DNA from: Methylobacillus caricis | GTDB taxonomy: Bacteria > Pseudomonadota > Gammaproteobacteria > Burkholderiales > Methylophilaceae | Direction: 5' to 3' | Assembly (NCBI RefSeq): GCF_020532705.1 | Contig: NZ_JAJAVD010000004.1 | Span: 124,001-188,000 of the forward strand | DNA length: 64,000 bases | Shown: positions 39,742 to 48,647 of the stretch, piece by piece | How positions within the stretch are numbered: position 1 is the stretch's first letter | Layout: every line of letters starts with the position of its first letter | Made by a program: the position numbers and the translations under genes | Notes under the pieces: generated by a model | What the model saw: the letters and a program-made list of their open reading frames with translations, nothing else | What the model was told of the DNA's origin: nothing | Database searches by the model: none

Positions 39742-39779
39742 GATAGACGCCAAGTCTTTTAAAAGACTTGGCGTCTATC
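39742..39779. repeat. Perfect 38-bp palindrome between slmA and the TonB receptor gene
   Basis: GATAGACGCCAAGTCTTTT is followed at once by its exact inverse, with no spacer. It sits between two convergent genes, so a shared terminator is the most likely role, although no T run follows the outer edges; the central TTTTAAAA would form the loop. Confidence 0.8.
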
Positions 39780-39789
39780 CGTATATGTC

Positions 39790-42273
39790 CTAATAACTAT
39801 ATTTCAACGTCAGCATGGCATTTCTAGGCGTGCCATACATGTTATTACCGTTGGTTTCATTGAATGCCGGAATGTAATAGCGCTTATCCAGAATATTGTT
39901 TAGGTTTAACGCCAACAATACTTCAGGCGTAACCTGGTATGCCATGCGCGCATTCAAGACCGAGAACCCTGGCACCTCATACTCCCGGTTATATCCCAAG
40001 GTATAGCTTTGTGCATTGACCCCTCCTCCGAGACTCAGCTTTCTCCATTCACCAGGGAGCTGATAATTAGCCCATATCCGCAACATATGTTTCGGAGTCC
40101 ATTGGCTAAATACTTTTCCTTCATTGACTGGATCATTGATGAACTTTGTCGTGTTGAAAGTATACCCTGCCGCCAGTTGAAAGCCAGCCACCGCTTCGCC
40201 ACTCACTTCGGCTTCCACCCCTTCGCTACGCACCTTTCCTGAAGCAACAGAACAATAGCTTCCACTGCAGGCAAAACCAGAAGCATAGTCGGTCACGGCC
40301 CGGTTCTCATGGTTATATCTGAATAAGGCCAGCGAAGCATTGGCCCGTCCGCCCATCAATTCGCCCTTGATACCAAGCTCATAATTGGAGCCGATAATCG
40401 GATCGAGGCTCTTTCCACTTAAATTTCTCTCTGACTGGGGTTCAAAGACATCGGTATAGCTCGCGTACATAGACCATTGATCATTCAACGCGTAGACCAA
40501 CCCGAGATAGGGCGTCACCTCGCCGGCAACATTATTGACTGCCTCATAATTAGTCGATGGCTTGGCATAAGAATAGTCATACCAACTGGTGCGTGCTCCT
40601 ACAATCGCAGTCAATGGCTCCGTCAGCCTAATACGCCAGCTACCATAGATGCCTTTCTGCCTCACATCGTAATTGGTAAAGCTATCAATGCCTCCAGCAG
40701 CCATAATGGACGCATAATTCTGCCAAGGCCTGTGGTGATCGATGGCGAAAATATTGCCGCCGGGAGTAAAAGTACGAGCCCACATGTCATTGGAAGTGTA
40801 TTTCGAGTAGTTAGCGCCAAGGGTCACTTCATTTTTAAGTGCAAACGCCTCAAACTGGCCCCGCACATACATATCCAAACCAGTCTTGGTAGCGTCGAAA
40901 TCCGTGGCCCAGTTCGCGAACGTCAGTCCGCTGCCATCGGCTGCGACATCTCCATGCATGCGTTGATGTACGGAGGTATTTCTCTCCCGCATACGCAATG
41001 CGGAAACCTTAACCTTCCAGTCACTATTGAAGTGATGTTCAAGATCGGCATACAGCGTGGTCTGGTCGATCTCGGCCCGATTCCATACCGCGCCAACGTA
41101 AGTGGATCGCGGCAACCCGATATCGCTGCCATCGGGATAACGAGGCAAGCCACGTATCATGGGACGTGAATCGCTATCCGAATTACTGATGCCTATTCCG
41201 ATCGTGGTATCGGGCCCCAAGTCATAATCCAGCGCGGCATACAGCGACTGGGTATTTTGCCAAACATAATCAATAAACGATTTCGTACGATCCTCATCGA
41301 TGACGATACGCCCGCGCAGGCTGCCTTCTTCATTTAATGGCCCGCCCGCATCAAGTTGTAATCCATAATGATCCCAAGATCCCGCTTTAACGGTCATCAC
41401 GATGGTTTTCTCCAATTGTCCGCGCTTGCGCACCAGGTTGATAGCACCTCCTGGGCTGCCTGTTCCCTGCAGCAGCCCCGAGGCCCCGCGCAATACTTCC
41501 AAGCGATCGAAAAACACCATGCCCTCGGCCCCCCAGTTACCCAGTGCATACGTATTGCGCGGAATGGGAACGCCGTCATATTGCCAGGCATCAATCTGGA
41601 AACCTCGCGATGAAAGCACCATCCCCTGACCAACCCCCGCCACACCGACCACTCCGGTTACAGTATTGGCGGCATCCCTCAAATCAGTAATACCCATGTC
41701 ATCCATGCGCTGGCGTGTCAGCACGCTGACCGACTGCGGGATATCTTTGAGCGCCAACTCACCCTTGCCTATGCTGACCACGTTGGAGGCATAAGATCGA
41801 GTACCTTCCGTAGTAGTCGTCCATCGCCCATTCTGCGCCCTTGCCACCACATTTACTTCAGGCAAAGTATCAGCACGCGTTGATGAACCAGCAATAGCGG
41901 CCACCTTCAAACTGAAGCTGCCTATATCAGTGGTCACCAGCGCCAAGCCAGTACCCAGCAAAGCCTGCTGCAATGCCTGCTGTGGCGTAAAATCACCGCG
42001 TACCGGGGCTGATTTCTTGTTGGCAAGTAATGTCGCGTCCACCGTTAGCACAGCACCCGTTTCTCGGGCTATTTGGTTTAAGGTCGCGGCAAGCGAACTT
42101 GCTGGCAAATCGTAGTAGCGCTTGTCATTTTTTTCTATGGCGTCAGCCGCCATCGCGGAATGAGTGGTAACGTCAAGCACTGAGACTGCGAGCATGACGG
42201 CCAATATCATGAGTCGCATCGATACTGACTGAGCACAATGTTGAGTATTAGAATCTGGACGAACAGCAAACAA
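39790..42273 (-). CDS. TonB-dependent siderophore receptor with STN signalling domain
   Basis: An outer-membrane ferric-siderophore receptor of the FhuE/FpvA kind. After a signal peptide (LMILAVMLAVSVLDVTTHSAMA) comes an STN domain (about 70 residues: YYDLPASSLAATLNQIARETGAVLTVD) for signalling to FecR, then the plug (GELALKDIPQSVSVLTRQRMDDMG, LRGASGLLQGTGSPGGAINLVRKR) and a barrel ending in NMYGTPRNAMLTLKYSY. Start is uncertain: TTG at 42273 has AAGGGG seven bases ahead; ATG at 42219 lies nearer the signal sequence and has no good ribosome site. Third gene of the FecI-FecR-receptor set. Confidence 0.9.
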   Translation of the reverse strand: MFAVRPDSNTQHCAQSVSMRLMILAVMLAVSVLDVTTHSAMAADAIEKNDKRYYDLPASSLAATLNQIARETGAVLTVDATLLANKKSAPVRGDFTPQQALQQALLGTGLALVTTDIGSFSLKVAAIAGSSTRADTLPEVNVVARAQNGRWTTTTEGTRSYASNVVSIGKGELALKDIPQSVSVLTRQRMDDMGITDLRDAANTVTGVVGVAGVGQGMVLSSRGFQIDAWQYDGVPIPRNTYALGNWGAEGMVFFDRLEVLRGASGLLQGTGSPGGAINLVRKRGQLEKTIVMTVKAGSWDHYGLQLDAGGPLNEEGSLRGRIVIDEDRTKSFIDYVWQNTQSLYAALDYDLGPDTTIGIGISNSDSDSRPMIRGLPRYPDGSDIGLPRSTYVGAVWNRAEIDQTTLYADLEHHFNSDWKVKVSALRMRERNTSVHQRMHGDVAADGSGLTFANWATDFDATKTGLDMYVRGQFEAFALKNEVTLGANYSKYTSNDMWARTFTPGGNIFAIDHHRPWQNYASIMAAGGIDSFTNYDVRQKGIYGSWRIRLTEPLTAIVGARTSWYDYSYAKPSTNYEAVNNVAGEVTPYLGLVYALNDQWSMYASYTDVFEPQSERNLSGKSLDPIIGSNYELGIKGELMGGRANASLALFRYNHENRAVTDYASGFACSGSYCSVASGKVRSEGVEAEVSGEAVAGFQLAAGYTFNTTKFINDPVNEGKVFSQWTPKHMLRIWANYQLPGEWRKLSLGGGVNAQSYTLGYNREYEVPGFSVLNARMAYQVTPEVLLALNLNNILDKRYYIPAFNETNGNNMYGTPRNAMLTLKYSY

Positions 42274-42376
42274 AGTGAATCCCCTTATCAATAATGGAAA
42301 AGCAAACGCTTTCCCTTGTTTGCCGAACAAGATTAAGAAAGTGATAGAGGGGGAAGTGAAAAAATTCTTGTTTAGA

Positions 42377-43399
42377 TTATCTGGGATTGGCCTGGGCAAA
42401 ACCAACTTCTTTAGGTGGATCAAAACTCACCCAGAAACCTCCGATATTGCTAATTCGCACAGGAAGCGCGGCTGCCAAGGCTGAGAAGGCAAAGTCCGTG
42501 TCATCTACCGGGAATGTCCCAGTCACACGTAATCGCGCTACATCTGGATTTACCCTGATGCGCCCCAGACGATATCGTGCCAGTTCCGCCACCACATCTT
42601 CCAGGGCAGCATTTTCCACCATCAGCATGCCATCCTTCCAGGCATCCATATAGGCATGGCTGGTCAGCATGGGAGATAACTCATGGTCATGCAGAATGAT
42701 GGACTGGCCTTCTTCCACCAGTTGCTGCGGATCACACTCGGCAGCTGGCTGTGGTCGGCATATCGCGGGACGGGCAATCACAGCAGACTCGGTCACACTG
42801 AGCAATGCACTACCATCGTCAAGGGTACGTACAATAAAGCGGGTGCCCAGGGCACGCATATTGCCTACGGATGTGAGCACCACCATCGGGCGTGACTCAG
42901 CCTCATCATGACCAGTTTCCACCTCGATTTCACCATGGTGCAGTATGATGGCGCGTTGATCCACATCGTATGCCACATCAATCGCGGTACGGGTATTCAA
43001 GTGAATCACCGTGTTATCCGGCAAGACAATCAGTCGGCGCTCACCTGTTGCCGTATGGTAATCCGCCAGCAAGCCACTGAAAGGCTGATACTGATTGAAT
43101 GCTGCCAATGTACCAACAAGCATCAATACCAGGCTGAAAGTAATGGCACCACGCTTGATACGGCGCGCCTTAATCGGTTTGGTGAGGATGGAACGCAGGG
43201 TAGAAGATTGTGCAGGGGCAATGGCGGCATCCAGCATGCCCAGTTGAAGCCAGGCACGTGCATGATCAGGATGAGCTGACAGCCAGAAGTCCAAGGCAAT
43301 ATTGTCGCGCTCCGTGCTTTCGCCGGAACTCATACGCAATTGCCAGTCTATGGCTTGGTCCAGCACGCGCTGGGAGACTGGCAAGTTCTCATTACTCAT
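42377..43399 (-). CDS. FecR-like anti-sigma / sigma regulator
   Basis: A 340-residue inner-membrane protein: a cytosolic N-terminal part (NLPVSQRVLDQAIDWQLRMSSGESTERDNIALDFWLSAHPDHARAWLQLG), one membrane helix (GAITFSLVLMLVGTLAAF), and a periplasmic FecR domain (RRLIVLPDNTVIHLNTRTAIDVAYDVDQRAIILHHGEIEVET). FecR relays the signal from the receptor STN domain to the sigma factor. It overlaps the sigma gene by eight bases. The extra 300-residue periplasmic part ends in a domain resembling STN-interacting regions (FPVDDTDFAFSALAAALPVRI). Confidence 0.92.
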   Translation of the reverse strand: MSNENLPVSQRVLDQAIDWQLRMSSGESTERDNIALDFWLSAHPDHARAWLQLGMLDAAIAPAQSSTLRSILTKPIKARRIKRGAITFSLVLMLVGTLAAFNQYQPFSGLLADYHTATGERRLIVLPDNTVIHLNTRTAIDVAYDVDQRAIILHHGEIEVETGHDEAESRPMVVLTSVGNMRALGTRFIVRTLDDGSALLSVTESAVIARPAICRPQPAAECDPQQLVEEGQSIILHDHELSPMLTSHAYMDAWKDGMLMVENAALEDVVAELARYRLGRIRVNPDVARLRVTGTFPVDDTDFAFSALAAALPVRISNIGGFWVSFDPPKEVGFAQANPR

Positions 43400-43958
43400 G
43401 GGAAACGAGCGGAGTTATCGGCAACACTTCTGCACTCACGCTCTCCGTCGAACCAAAGCGCAACGTATAGGCCTGACGCGCAGCACGAGCAAGATATTGG
43501 CGCACTCGCGGCACAGAAACTCCCAACAATTCGGCAATCTCAGCATGCTTTAGGCCATCAAGACGGCTGTACAACCAGGCTGCTCTTGCCTTGGGACTGA
43601 GACCTGCCAGCAGGCTATCCATTTGCTGCAGCAGTTGCAGGGTTTCAAGCCTATCTTCTGGTGAGGGCTGCAAGGCTTCTGGAAACTGGGCAAGTGCCTC
43701 CAGATAGGCTCGTTCAAGATCGGCACGACGAAAGAAATCCACCATGATGCGCTTGGCAATAGTGGTGAGGTAAGCCCGTGGCTCATTGATTTCATCAATT
43801 GGCCGCGTCTGCTGCGCACCCAGAATGCGGATAAAGGTATCCTGCGCAATATCCGCAGCATTGTCAGGGCAGCCAAGCTTTTTGCGCAGCCAACCCCTCA
43901 GCCATTGGTGATGGCTGGCATAAAAGTTATGCAACAGATTATGTTGTGTTTTGCGCAT
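43392..43958 (-). CDS. ECF sigma factor, FecI type
   Basis: An extracytoplasmic-function sigma factor of the iron-starvation (FecI) group. Region 2 reads ADIAQDTFIRIL and MVDFFRRADLERAYLEAL; region 4 reads LDGLKHAEIAELLGVSVPRVRQYLARAARQ. I prefer the ATG at 43958 (MRKTQHNLL, CAGGG four bases before it) over the longer ATG at 44003, which would put the Fur-like palindrome inside the reading frame. With FecR and the STN receptor it forms one surface-signalling loop. The genes it controls are probably the receptor and possibly others elsewhere. Confidence 0.92.
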   Translation of the reverse strand: MRKTQHNLLHNFYASHHQWLRGWLRKKLGCPDNAADIAQDTFIRILGAQQTRPIDEINEPRAYLTTIAKRIMVDFFRRADLERAYLEALAQFPEALQPSPEDRLETLQLLQQMDSLLAGLSPKARAAWLYSRLDGLKHAEIAELLGVSVPRVRQYLARAARQAYTLRFGSTESVSAEVLPITPLVSHE

Positions 43959-43987
43959 GAAACCCTGAAATGCTGAGAAACATTTAT

Positions 43988-44002
43988 TGAGAACAATTCT
44001 CA
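43988..44002. promoter_or_regulatory. Fur-like operator upstream of the sigma factor gene
   Basis: TGAGAACAATTCTCA is a six-base-arm palindrome, about 30 bases before the preferred sigma-factor start. It resembles betaproteobacterial Fur sites such as the ones seen here before PEP-CTERM gene 2. Confidence 0.6.
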
Positions 44003-44062
44003 TTTTATCAGTCCTCCATTCGCTTGAATAGTGTTAACCCCTTTGGCCTTTATACTTTTACA

Positions 44063-45298
44063 TCACGTTTTTATCGTTTTACTCGCGAAATCAAAATTCT
44101 GCTTGATTGCATCCACCCGCGCATCAAACACTGCATCCTTGATATCGGCAGGATTTTTCTGGGCAGCAGCAATTGCGCCTGCATCCACCTGCATCACCAC
44201 ATTCAGCACTTCCAGCAAGCATTGAAAGTGCGGTAGGTCCTGTTGCTCAAAATTGGTACGTCCTCGCGCATCAGCCTCGCATGCAGCGAGAAAATCGCGA
44301 AAACGCTGCGGTTGGCGTATCGCGTCTGTTTCCAGAAGAAATCGTAACACAGTATCAGGACGCATTTCATTGACCTGGTGTACCTTGCCATGAAATCTGG
44401 CCACTACCTGCGCCAATTCCTTACAATCGTTGGGCACGCGCAAGCGCTTGACCACATCCTTGAGCAAATCCATGCCGCGCTCTTCATGCCCTATGTGTCT
44501 TGGCAGTATCTCTGCAGGAGTGGTGCCCTTGCCCAAGTCATGTGTCAGGGCAGCAAACCTGACAGGAAGCGAGAACCCTTGGCTGGCAGCATAATCAATC
44601 ACCATCATGATATGGATGCCAGTATCTATTTCAGGATGATACTTTGCAGTTTGCGGCACACCGAACAGGCGGTCCAGCTCGGGGAATATGCGTTGCAATG
44701 CCCCACATTCGCGCAACACATCAAACATGCGGCTGGGACGGGACTCCATCAAGCCTTTGGCCAATTCCTGCCAGACACGCTCTGGCACCAAGGCATCCAC
44801 TTCCCCTTCATTCACCATCCGCCTCATCAGCAGCATGGTTTCATTTGCCACGGTGAATTCGGTAAAGCGTGCTGCAAAGCGTGCTGCCCGCAGGATACGT
44901 ACTGGGTCTTCACTAAATGCAGCGCTGACATGGCGTAATTGCTTCGCCTCAATATCAGCCACGCCATGATAAGGATCTATCAATTTTCCAGCCTGATCCT
45001 GGGCTATGGCATTAATAGTAAGGTCGCGGCGCGCGAGATCTTCCTCCAGGGTGACATCAGGTGAGGCATGTACCTGAAAACCCTTATATCCCTTGCCAGT
45101 CTTGCGCTCCGTACGGGCAAGGGCATATTCTTCATGGGTTTGGGGATGCAGGAATACGGGGAAATCCTTCCCTACAGGACGATAGCCCAAAGCCACCATT
45201 TCCTCCGGCGTGCTGCCAACCACGACATGATCACGGTCCTTGACCGGCAGGCCCAGCAATTCATCCCGTACGGCACCGCCCACCGAGAAAATGTCCAT
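44063..45298 (-). CDS. cca: CCA-adding enzyme (multifunctional, with HD phosphohydrolase)
   Basis: Adds or repairs the 3' CCA end of tRNA. The N-terminal nucleotidyltransferase contains SVGGAVRDELLGLPVKDRDHVVVG with the catalytic aspartates, then the flexible-loop and ERxxxE regions (RRDLTINAIAQD, EDPVRILRAARFAARF). The C-terminal HD domain (FAALTHDLGKGTTP) gives the phosphatase or phosphodiesterase activity of the long beta- and gammaproteobacterial enzyme. The ATG at 45298 (MDIFSVGGAVRD, GGTAGGGGT before it) is the family start; the longer frame upstream overlaps the reductase gene. Length 411. Confidence 0.95.
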   Translation of the reverse strand: MDIFSVGGAVRDELLGLPVKDRDHVVVGSTPEEMVALGYRPVGKDFPVFLHPQTHEEYALARTERKTGKGYKGFQVHASPDVTLEEDLARRDLTINAIAQDQAGKLIDPYHGVADIEAKQLRHVSAAFSEDPVRILRAARFAARFTEFTVANETMLLMRRMVNEGEVDALVPERVWQELAKGLMESRPSRMFDVLRECGALQRIFPELDRLFGVPQTAKYHPEIDTGIHIMMVIDYAASQGFSLPVRFAALTHDLGKGTTPAEILPRHIGHEERGMDLLKDVVKRLRVPNDCKELAQVVARFHGKVHQVNEMRPDTVLRFLLETDAIRQPQRFRDFLAACEADARGRTNFEQQDLPHFQCLLEVLNVVMQVDAGAIAAAQKNPADIKDAVFDARVDAIKQNFDFASKTIKT

Positions 45299-45302
45299 AC
45301 CC

Positions 45303-46271
45303 CTACCGCTTGCTGAAACTACGCCCGGCCAAGCTACGGAAACGGTCATACGCACTTCTGGGCGTGTCGCCAGCCAGGTACTCTGCAGCCACGGACTCCA
45401 GTGCTGTTGGCTGTATACCGAACAGGTTGGACACATCCCCATCACAAACGCTATCGACTTCCATCGAAAACAGGTTGTCGCGCGTCATCAGCTTGATGGG
45501 CATCAGTTCCAGGGCATATGCCTGATAGTAGGAAAACCTGTCATTGAGCGAAATGATGCGGCGCTTCTTGCCCAGAATGAAGGCAACAAACTCGATCAGC
45601 TCCTTCAACGTATAGACACGAGGCCCACCCAGATCAAAAGCACGGCCATAAGTACTGATGTTTTCCAGCGTGCTGACAAAAGCATGCGCCACATCTTCCA
45701 CCCAGATAGGTTGAAACCTGGCTTGGGGCTTGGCAACGGCAATCACCGGCAAGATTTTGACCAGGCTGGCAAACAAACTGAGGAAACTGTCGCCGCGGCC
45801 AAAGATCACCGAGGGCCGGAACACCGTAACCTGGATCTCACCAGACCTGGCCAGGACTGCTGCCTCACCGGCCGCCTTGGACTTGAGGTACTCACTCCTG
45901 GCGCGGCTGCTGGCTTTCAAGGCGCCCATATGCACTAGGCGGCCGACACCCTGCTTGCAGCATATATCAGCCACACGGCGCGGCAAATCGACGTGCAGGG
46001 ACTGGAATGTTGCATTGCCTGACTCATGCAATATGCCCACCAGGTTAATCACCGCATCCTGGCCATGTATGTGGCCGGAAAGCGCGGTATCGTTGAAAAT
46101 ATCGCATTCCACCACCTGCACGTTGGGCAGCAGGATCAGATGCTTGCTGCTTTCGCGCCTGCGCGTTAGCACTTTCACGTCGTATCCCGCAGTGCTGAGG
46201 CGTTGCACAACAGCACTGCCGACGAAGCCAGAGCCACCCAATACACATATTTGTCTGATACGTTGCATCAA
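45303..46271 (-). CDS. NAD(P)-binding protein, NDUFA9-like
   Basis: A 322-residue Rossmann-fold protein of the atypical short-chain dehydrogenase type related to the NDUFA9 subunit of complex I. The start reads QICVLGGSGFVGSAVVQRLS, and the middle holds VINLVGILHE, YLKSKAAGE and VFRPSVIFGRGDSFLSLFA. It has no clear catalytic YxxxK tyrosine pair in the standard position, as usual for this group. The exact reaction is unknown. It lies between slt and cca on the same strand, four bases before cca, a conserved pairing in betaproteobacteria. Confidence 0.85.
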   Translation of the reverse strand: MMQRIRQICVLGGSGFVGSAVVQRLSTAGYDVKVLTRRRESSKHLILLPNVQVVECDIFNDTALSGHIHGQDAVINLVGILHESGNATFQSLHVDLPRRVADICCKQGVGRLVHMGALKASSRARSEYLKSKAAGEAAVLARSGEIQVTVFRPSVIFGRGDSFLSLFASLVKILPVIAVAKPQARFQPIWVEDVAHAFVSTLENISTYGRAFDLGGPRVYTLKELIEFVAFILGKKRRIISLNDRFSYYQAYALELMPIKLMTRDNLFSMEVDSVCDGDVSNLFGIQPTALESVAAEYLAGDTPRSAYDRFRSLAGRSFSKR

Positions 46272-46349
46272 ATACAGTCCTTACTTTATTAGTATGTCAC
46301 CAAGCCACGGCCAAACCTTCTCCCAAGGCGGCAGTGTTATCACTTTGCC

Positions 46350-48386
46350 TCAATCCTCTTCCGCGCTGACTGCGCTGCCTACACCAGGCACCACGCCCAA
46401 ACGCTCCTTCAGCGTCAGCTTCCTGGTCCCCAACTGTTGGGAATAGTAATAAGAATTGCCCAGCACCTTTTTCACATAATCACGCGTTTCACTGAAAGGG
46501 ATGGTTTCAGCATATACCGCACCTTCCAGTGGCTTGTTCGAAGCCCAGCGCTTGGGACGCCCCGGGCCTGCATTATAGGCAGCTGTCGCCATCAACGGCT
46601 GACCGTTCATCTGGTCCATGGTGTAACGCAGATAGTGCGTACCGAACTTCAGGTTGGTATCCAATTGGTTGATCATGGAAGGCTCGTAATGGCCCATCCC
46701 TATCCGCTTAGCTATCCACTTGGCGGTAGCTGGCATCACCTGCATCAGGCCAGAGGCACCAACGGAAGACTTGGCCCAGCTGACAAAGCGGCTTTCCTGC
46801 CGAATCAGTCCATACACCCAAGCTTCGTCCAGCGAGTTTTCGGCAGCATAGCCCTGCATCATGTCACGGTATGGTGTGGGATAGCGCAAAGCAAAGTCAT
46901 GCAGCAACTTGGTTCGGTCTGCAGTACTGATGGCAATATCATACCAGCCTTCCCGGAAGGCCACTTCAGCCGCTGCGATCAGCTGTTTGTCGTCAAAATC
47001 GCTGGTGGCGTAAACCCATTCCGCCCTGGATTCCCAGCGCATATCCAGGCGCCGCAATGCCAGCGAGCGCTGTATGCCGGGATATGCCAAGGCAACACGC
47101 ACTTCTTCTGGGGTTGCCTTGTAAAAAGCGGGAGGAGCGGTCACCACATCCCCCATCTCCTCTTCGGCCAGCAAACCATAATAATTGTTTTCCTTGGATA
47201 ACCTGACGAGTATCAGGTTTGCAGCCACCAGCTGCTTTTGCTCTTTGAGTGCACGCGCCTTCCAGTAACGCCACACCCCTTCATCCTGCTGGGCTTCCGG
47301 CATCTCGGCAATGGTGGATTGCAGGACTTTCCAGTCGCCATTGCGCAAGGCAGAACGTGCTTTCCACTCAAGCTGATCCTTGTCCAGTACAATATTGCCG
47401 GCACGGTCGTAATAGGCCAACGCCAGTGGATCATGCTTGCGTGCGGCATGTACTGCAAAGCGCCCCCAGAAATAGTCACGATCAGCAGGGTCAAAATTAG
47501 TATGGACTTTTTCCCATATATCCAGCGCCAACGCTGGCTGGCTTTTGCTCAAGCGTTCCAGCGCGTAAAGATTGAGTTCTTTACCCAGGCGGCTCTTGAA
47601 GGAAACCTGGCGTTTCTCCAGCACCTGCTGTGGATTCTGGTACACCCGGTCGAGCAGTTTCAGGCTGGATTTGTCAAAATTAGGCATACGCTGCAGCACG
47701 GTCTTGGCAACCGTGATCTTGGAACCTTGCAAGAGCAGGCGGGTACGCGCCCAGATATCCTCTTCACGCAAAACCCCGCCCTTTTGCAGGCGGTCGAATA
47801 CAGCCTCGCAATTGGCTGGCAGCTCACTGCCGGTCATCCACAAAGTCTTGCCATCCAGTACCGCGGCCTCAAGACCTTGTTGAATACCCGCGTCAATCGC
47901 ATAGCAACTGACAGTAGCGTCATCGCGCTTGAATTTTGGGTACTCATCAAAGAAGGTCTGCCAATCCTGCCTGCGGGCCAGTGCCTTGAGCCATTCGCCA
48001 CGCACGCGGTCGGCAAAGGGCAAGTCGGCATAACGGTCAAGAAAACTGCGTACGGTCTGGTTGTCGGCCTGGCTCAGGTTAAGCAGCATTAACCAGTAAT
48101 CGGCATAGGGCGCCAGCACATGGTGCTGTGCCTGCAGTTTCTGTGCAGCCTCGGCAAGTACTGTAACGTTACGGGAGTTATAGGCATTGCGGGCGCTGAC
48201 GAAAAGGTCATCCGGGCTTGCCGCCCACAGCGTGCAGCTGCAAAAAAGAGCAGCCGCCACTATCATCCGGCCGAAGATGGCCAACAGAAACCCAGCAAAT
48301 GTGACGCAGTTGCCTGCCATACTTGCTGCATTTCCTGTATTGCTGCGTGCTGCTATACAGCTTGTGTTAGCCTCTCTCAACTGCAT
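46350..48386 (-). CDS. slt: Soluble lytic murein transglycosylase
   Basis: A periplasmic muramidase that cuts the MurNAc-GlcNAc bond with anhydro-MurNAc formation. The signal segment MIVAAALFCSCTLWAA is followed by a long alpha-helical superhelix with tetratricopeptide-like repeats (residues about 60-450) and the SLT domain: VYGLIRQESRFVSWAKSSVGASGLMQVMPATAKWIAKRIG, with the catalytic glutamate in QESRF, and TAAYNAGPGRPKRW. Length up to 678 is near the usual 640-650. Start codon uncertain: in-frame ATGs at 48386, 48320 and 48266 all precede the signal peptide, none with a good ribosome site. Confidence 0.93.
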   Translation of the reverse strand: MQLREANTSCIAARSNTGNAASMAGNCVTFAGFLLAIFGRMIVAAALFCSCTLWAASPDDLFVSARNAYNSRNVTVLAEAAQKLQAQHHVLAPYADYWLMLLNLSQADNQTVRSFLDRYADLPFADRVRGEWLKALARRQDWQTFFDEYPKFKRDDATVSCYAIDAGIQQGLEAAVLDGKTLWMTGSELPANCEAVFDRLQKGGVLREEDIWARTRLLLQGSKITVAKTVLQRMPNFDKSSLKLLDRVYQNPQQVLEKRQVSFKSRLGKELNLYALERLSKSQPALALDIWEKVHTNFDPADRDYFWGRFAVHAARKHDPLALAYYDRAGNIVLDKDQLEWKARSALRNGDWKVLQSTIAEMPEAQQDEGVWRYWKARALKEQKQLVAANLILVRLSKENNYYGLLAEEEMGDVVTAPPAFYKATPEEVRVALAYPGIQRSLALRRLDMRWESRAEWVYATSDFDDKQLIAAAEVAFREGWYDIAISTADRTKLLHDFALRYPTPYRDMMQGYAAENSLDEAWVYGLIRQESRFVSWAKSSVGASGLMQVMPATAKWIAKRIGMGHYEPSMINQLDTNLKFGTHYLRYTMDQMNGQPLMATAAYNAGPGRPKRWASNKPLEGAVYAETIPFSETRDYVKKVLGNSYYYSQQLGTRKLTLKERLGVVPGVGSAVSAEED

Positions 48387-48462
48387 TTTGTATTACCTGA
48401 CTCCATGAAGCTCAATCAAGCATAGCATAGCCATTCTGATAAATGGCTGATGTCGCCTGAAA

Positions 48463-48645
48463 CTAATAGAGAATGATGCGGCCCATGGCGATGACAAGCG
48501 CCACCACCAATAGCATGACCAGGGTGAACTTGATCAGCTGCCAGGTGAATTTCAGGTAACGTTTGTCACCTGAAATAATGTAGATACCCATTGATACCGC
48601 GACTGAAATCAGCCCCAGCACCAAGAGAATACGTAAGACCAGCAT
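48463..48645 (-). CDS. Small two-helix membrane protein
   Basis: A 60-residue protein with two hydrophobic helices (LVLRILLVLGLISVAVSMGIYII, then FTLVMLLVVALVIAMGRII) joined by SGDKRYLKFTWQ. The pattern of membrane segments and a short basic loop looks real and the gene starts two bases after lpxC. I cannot name a family. Its place after lpxC suggests a link with the cell envelope. Confidence 0.7.
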   Translation of the reverse strand: MLVLRILLVLGLISVAVSMGIYIISGDKRYLKFTWQLIKFTLVMLLVVALVIAMGRIILY

Positions 48646-48647
48646 GG

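Noticed and set aside
44003-44003. Upstream ATG of the sigma factor
   Set aside because: It would place the Fur-like palindrome within the start region, and the downstream ATG at 43958 has a better ribosome site.
48429-48448. AGCCATT/AATGGCT hairpin between the small membrane protein gene and slt
   Set aside because: Seven-base stem without a T run; may be chance and cannot be called a terminator.
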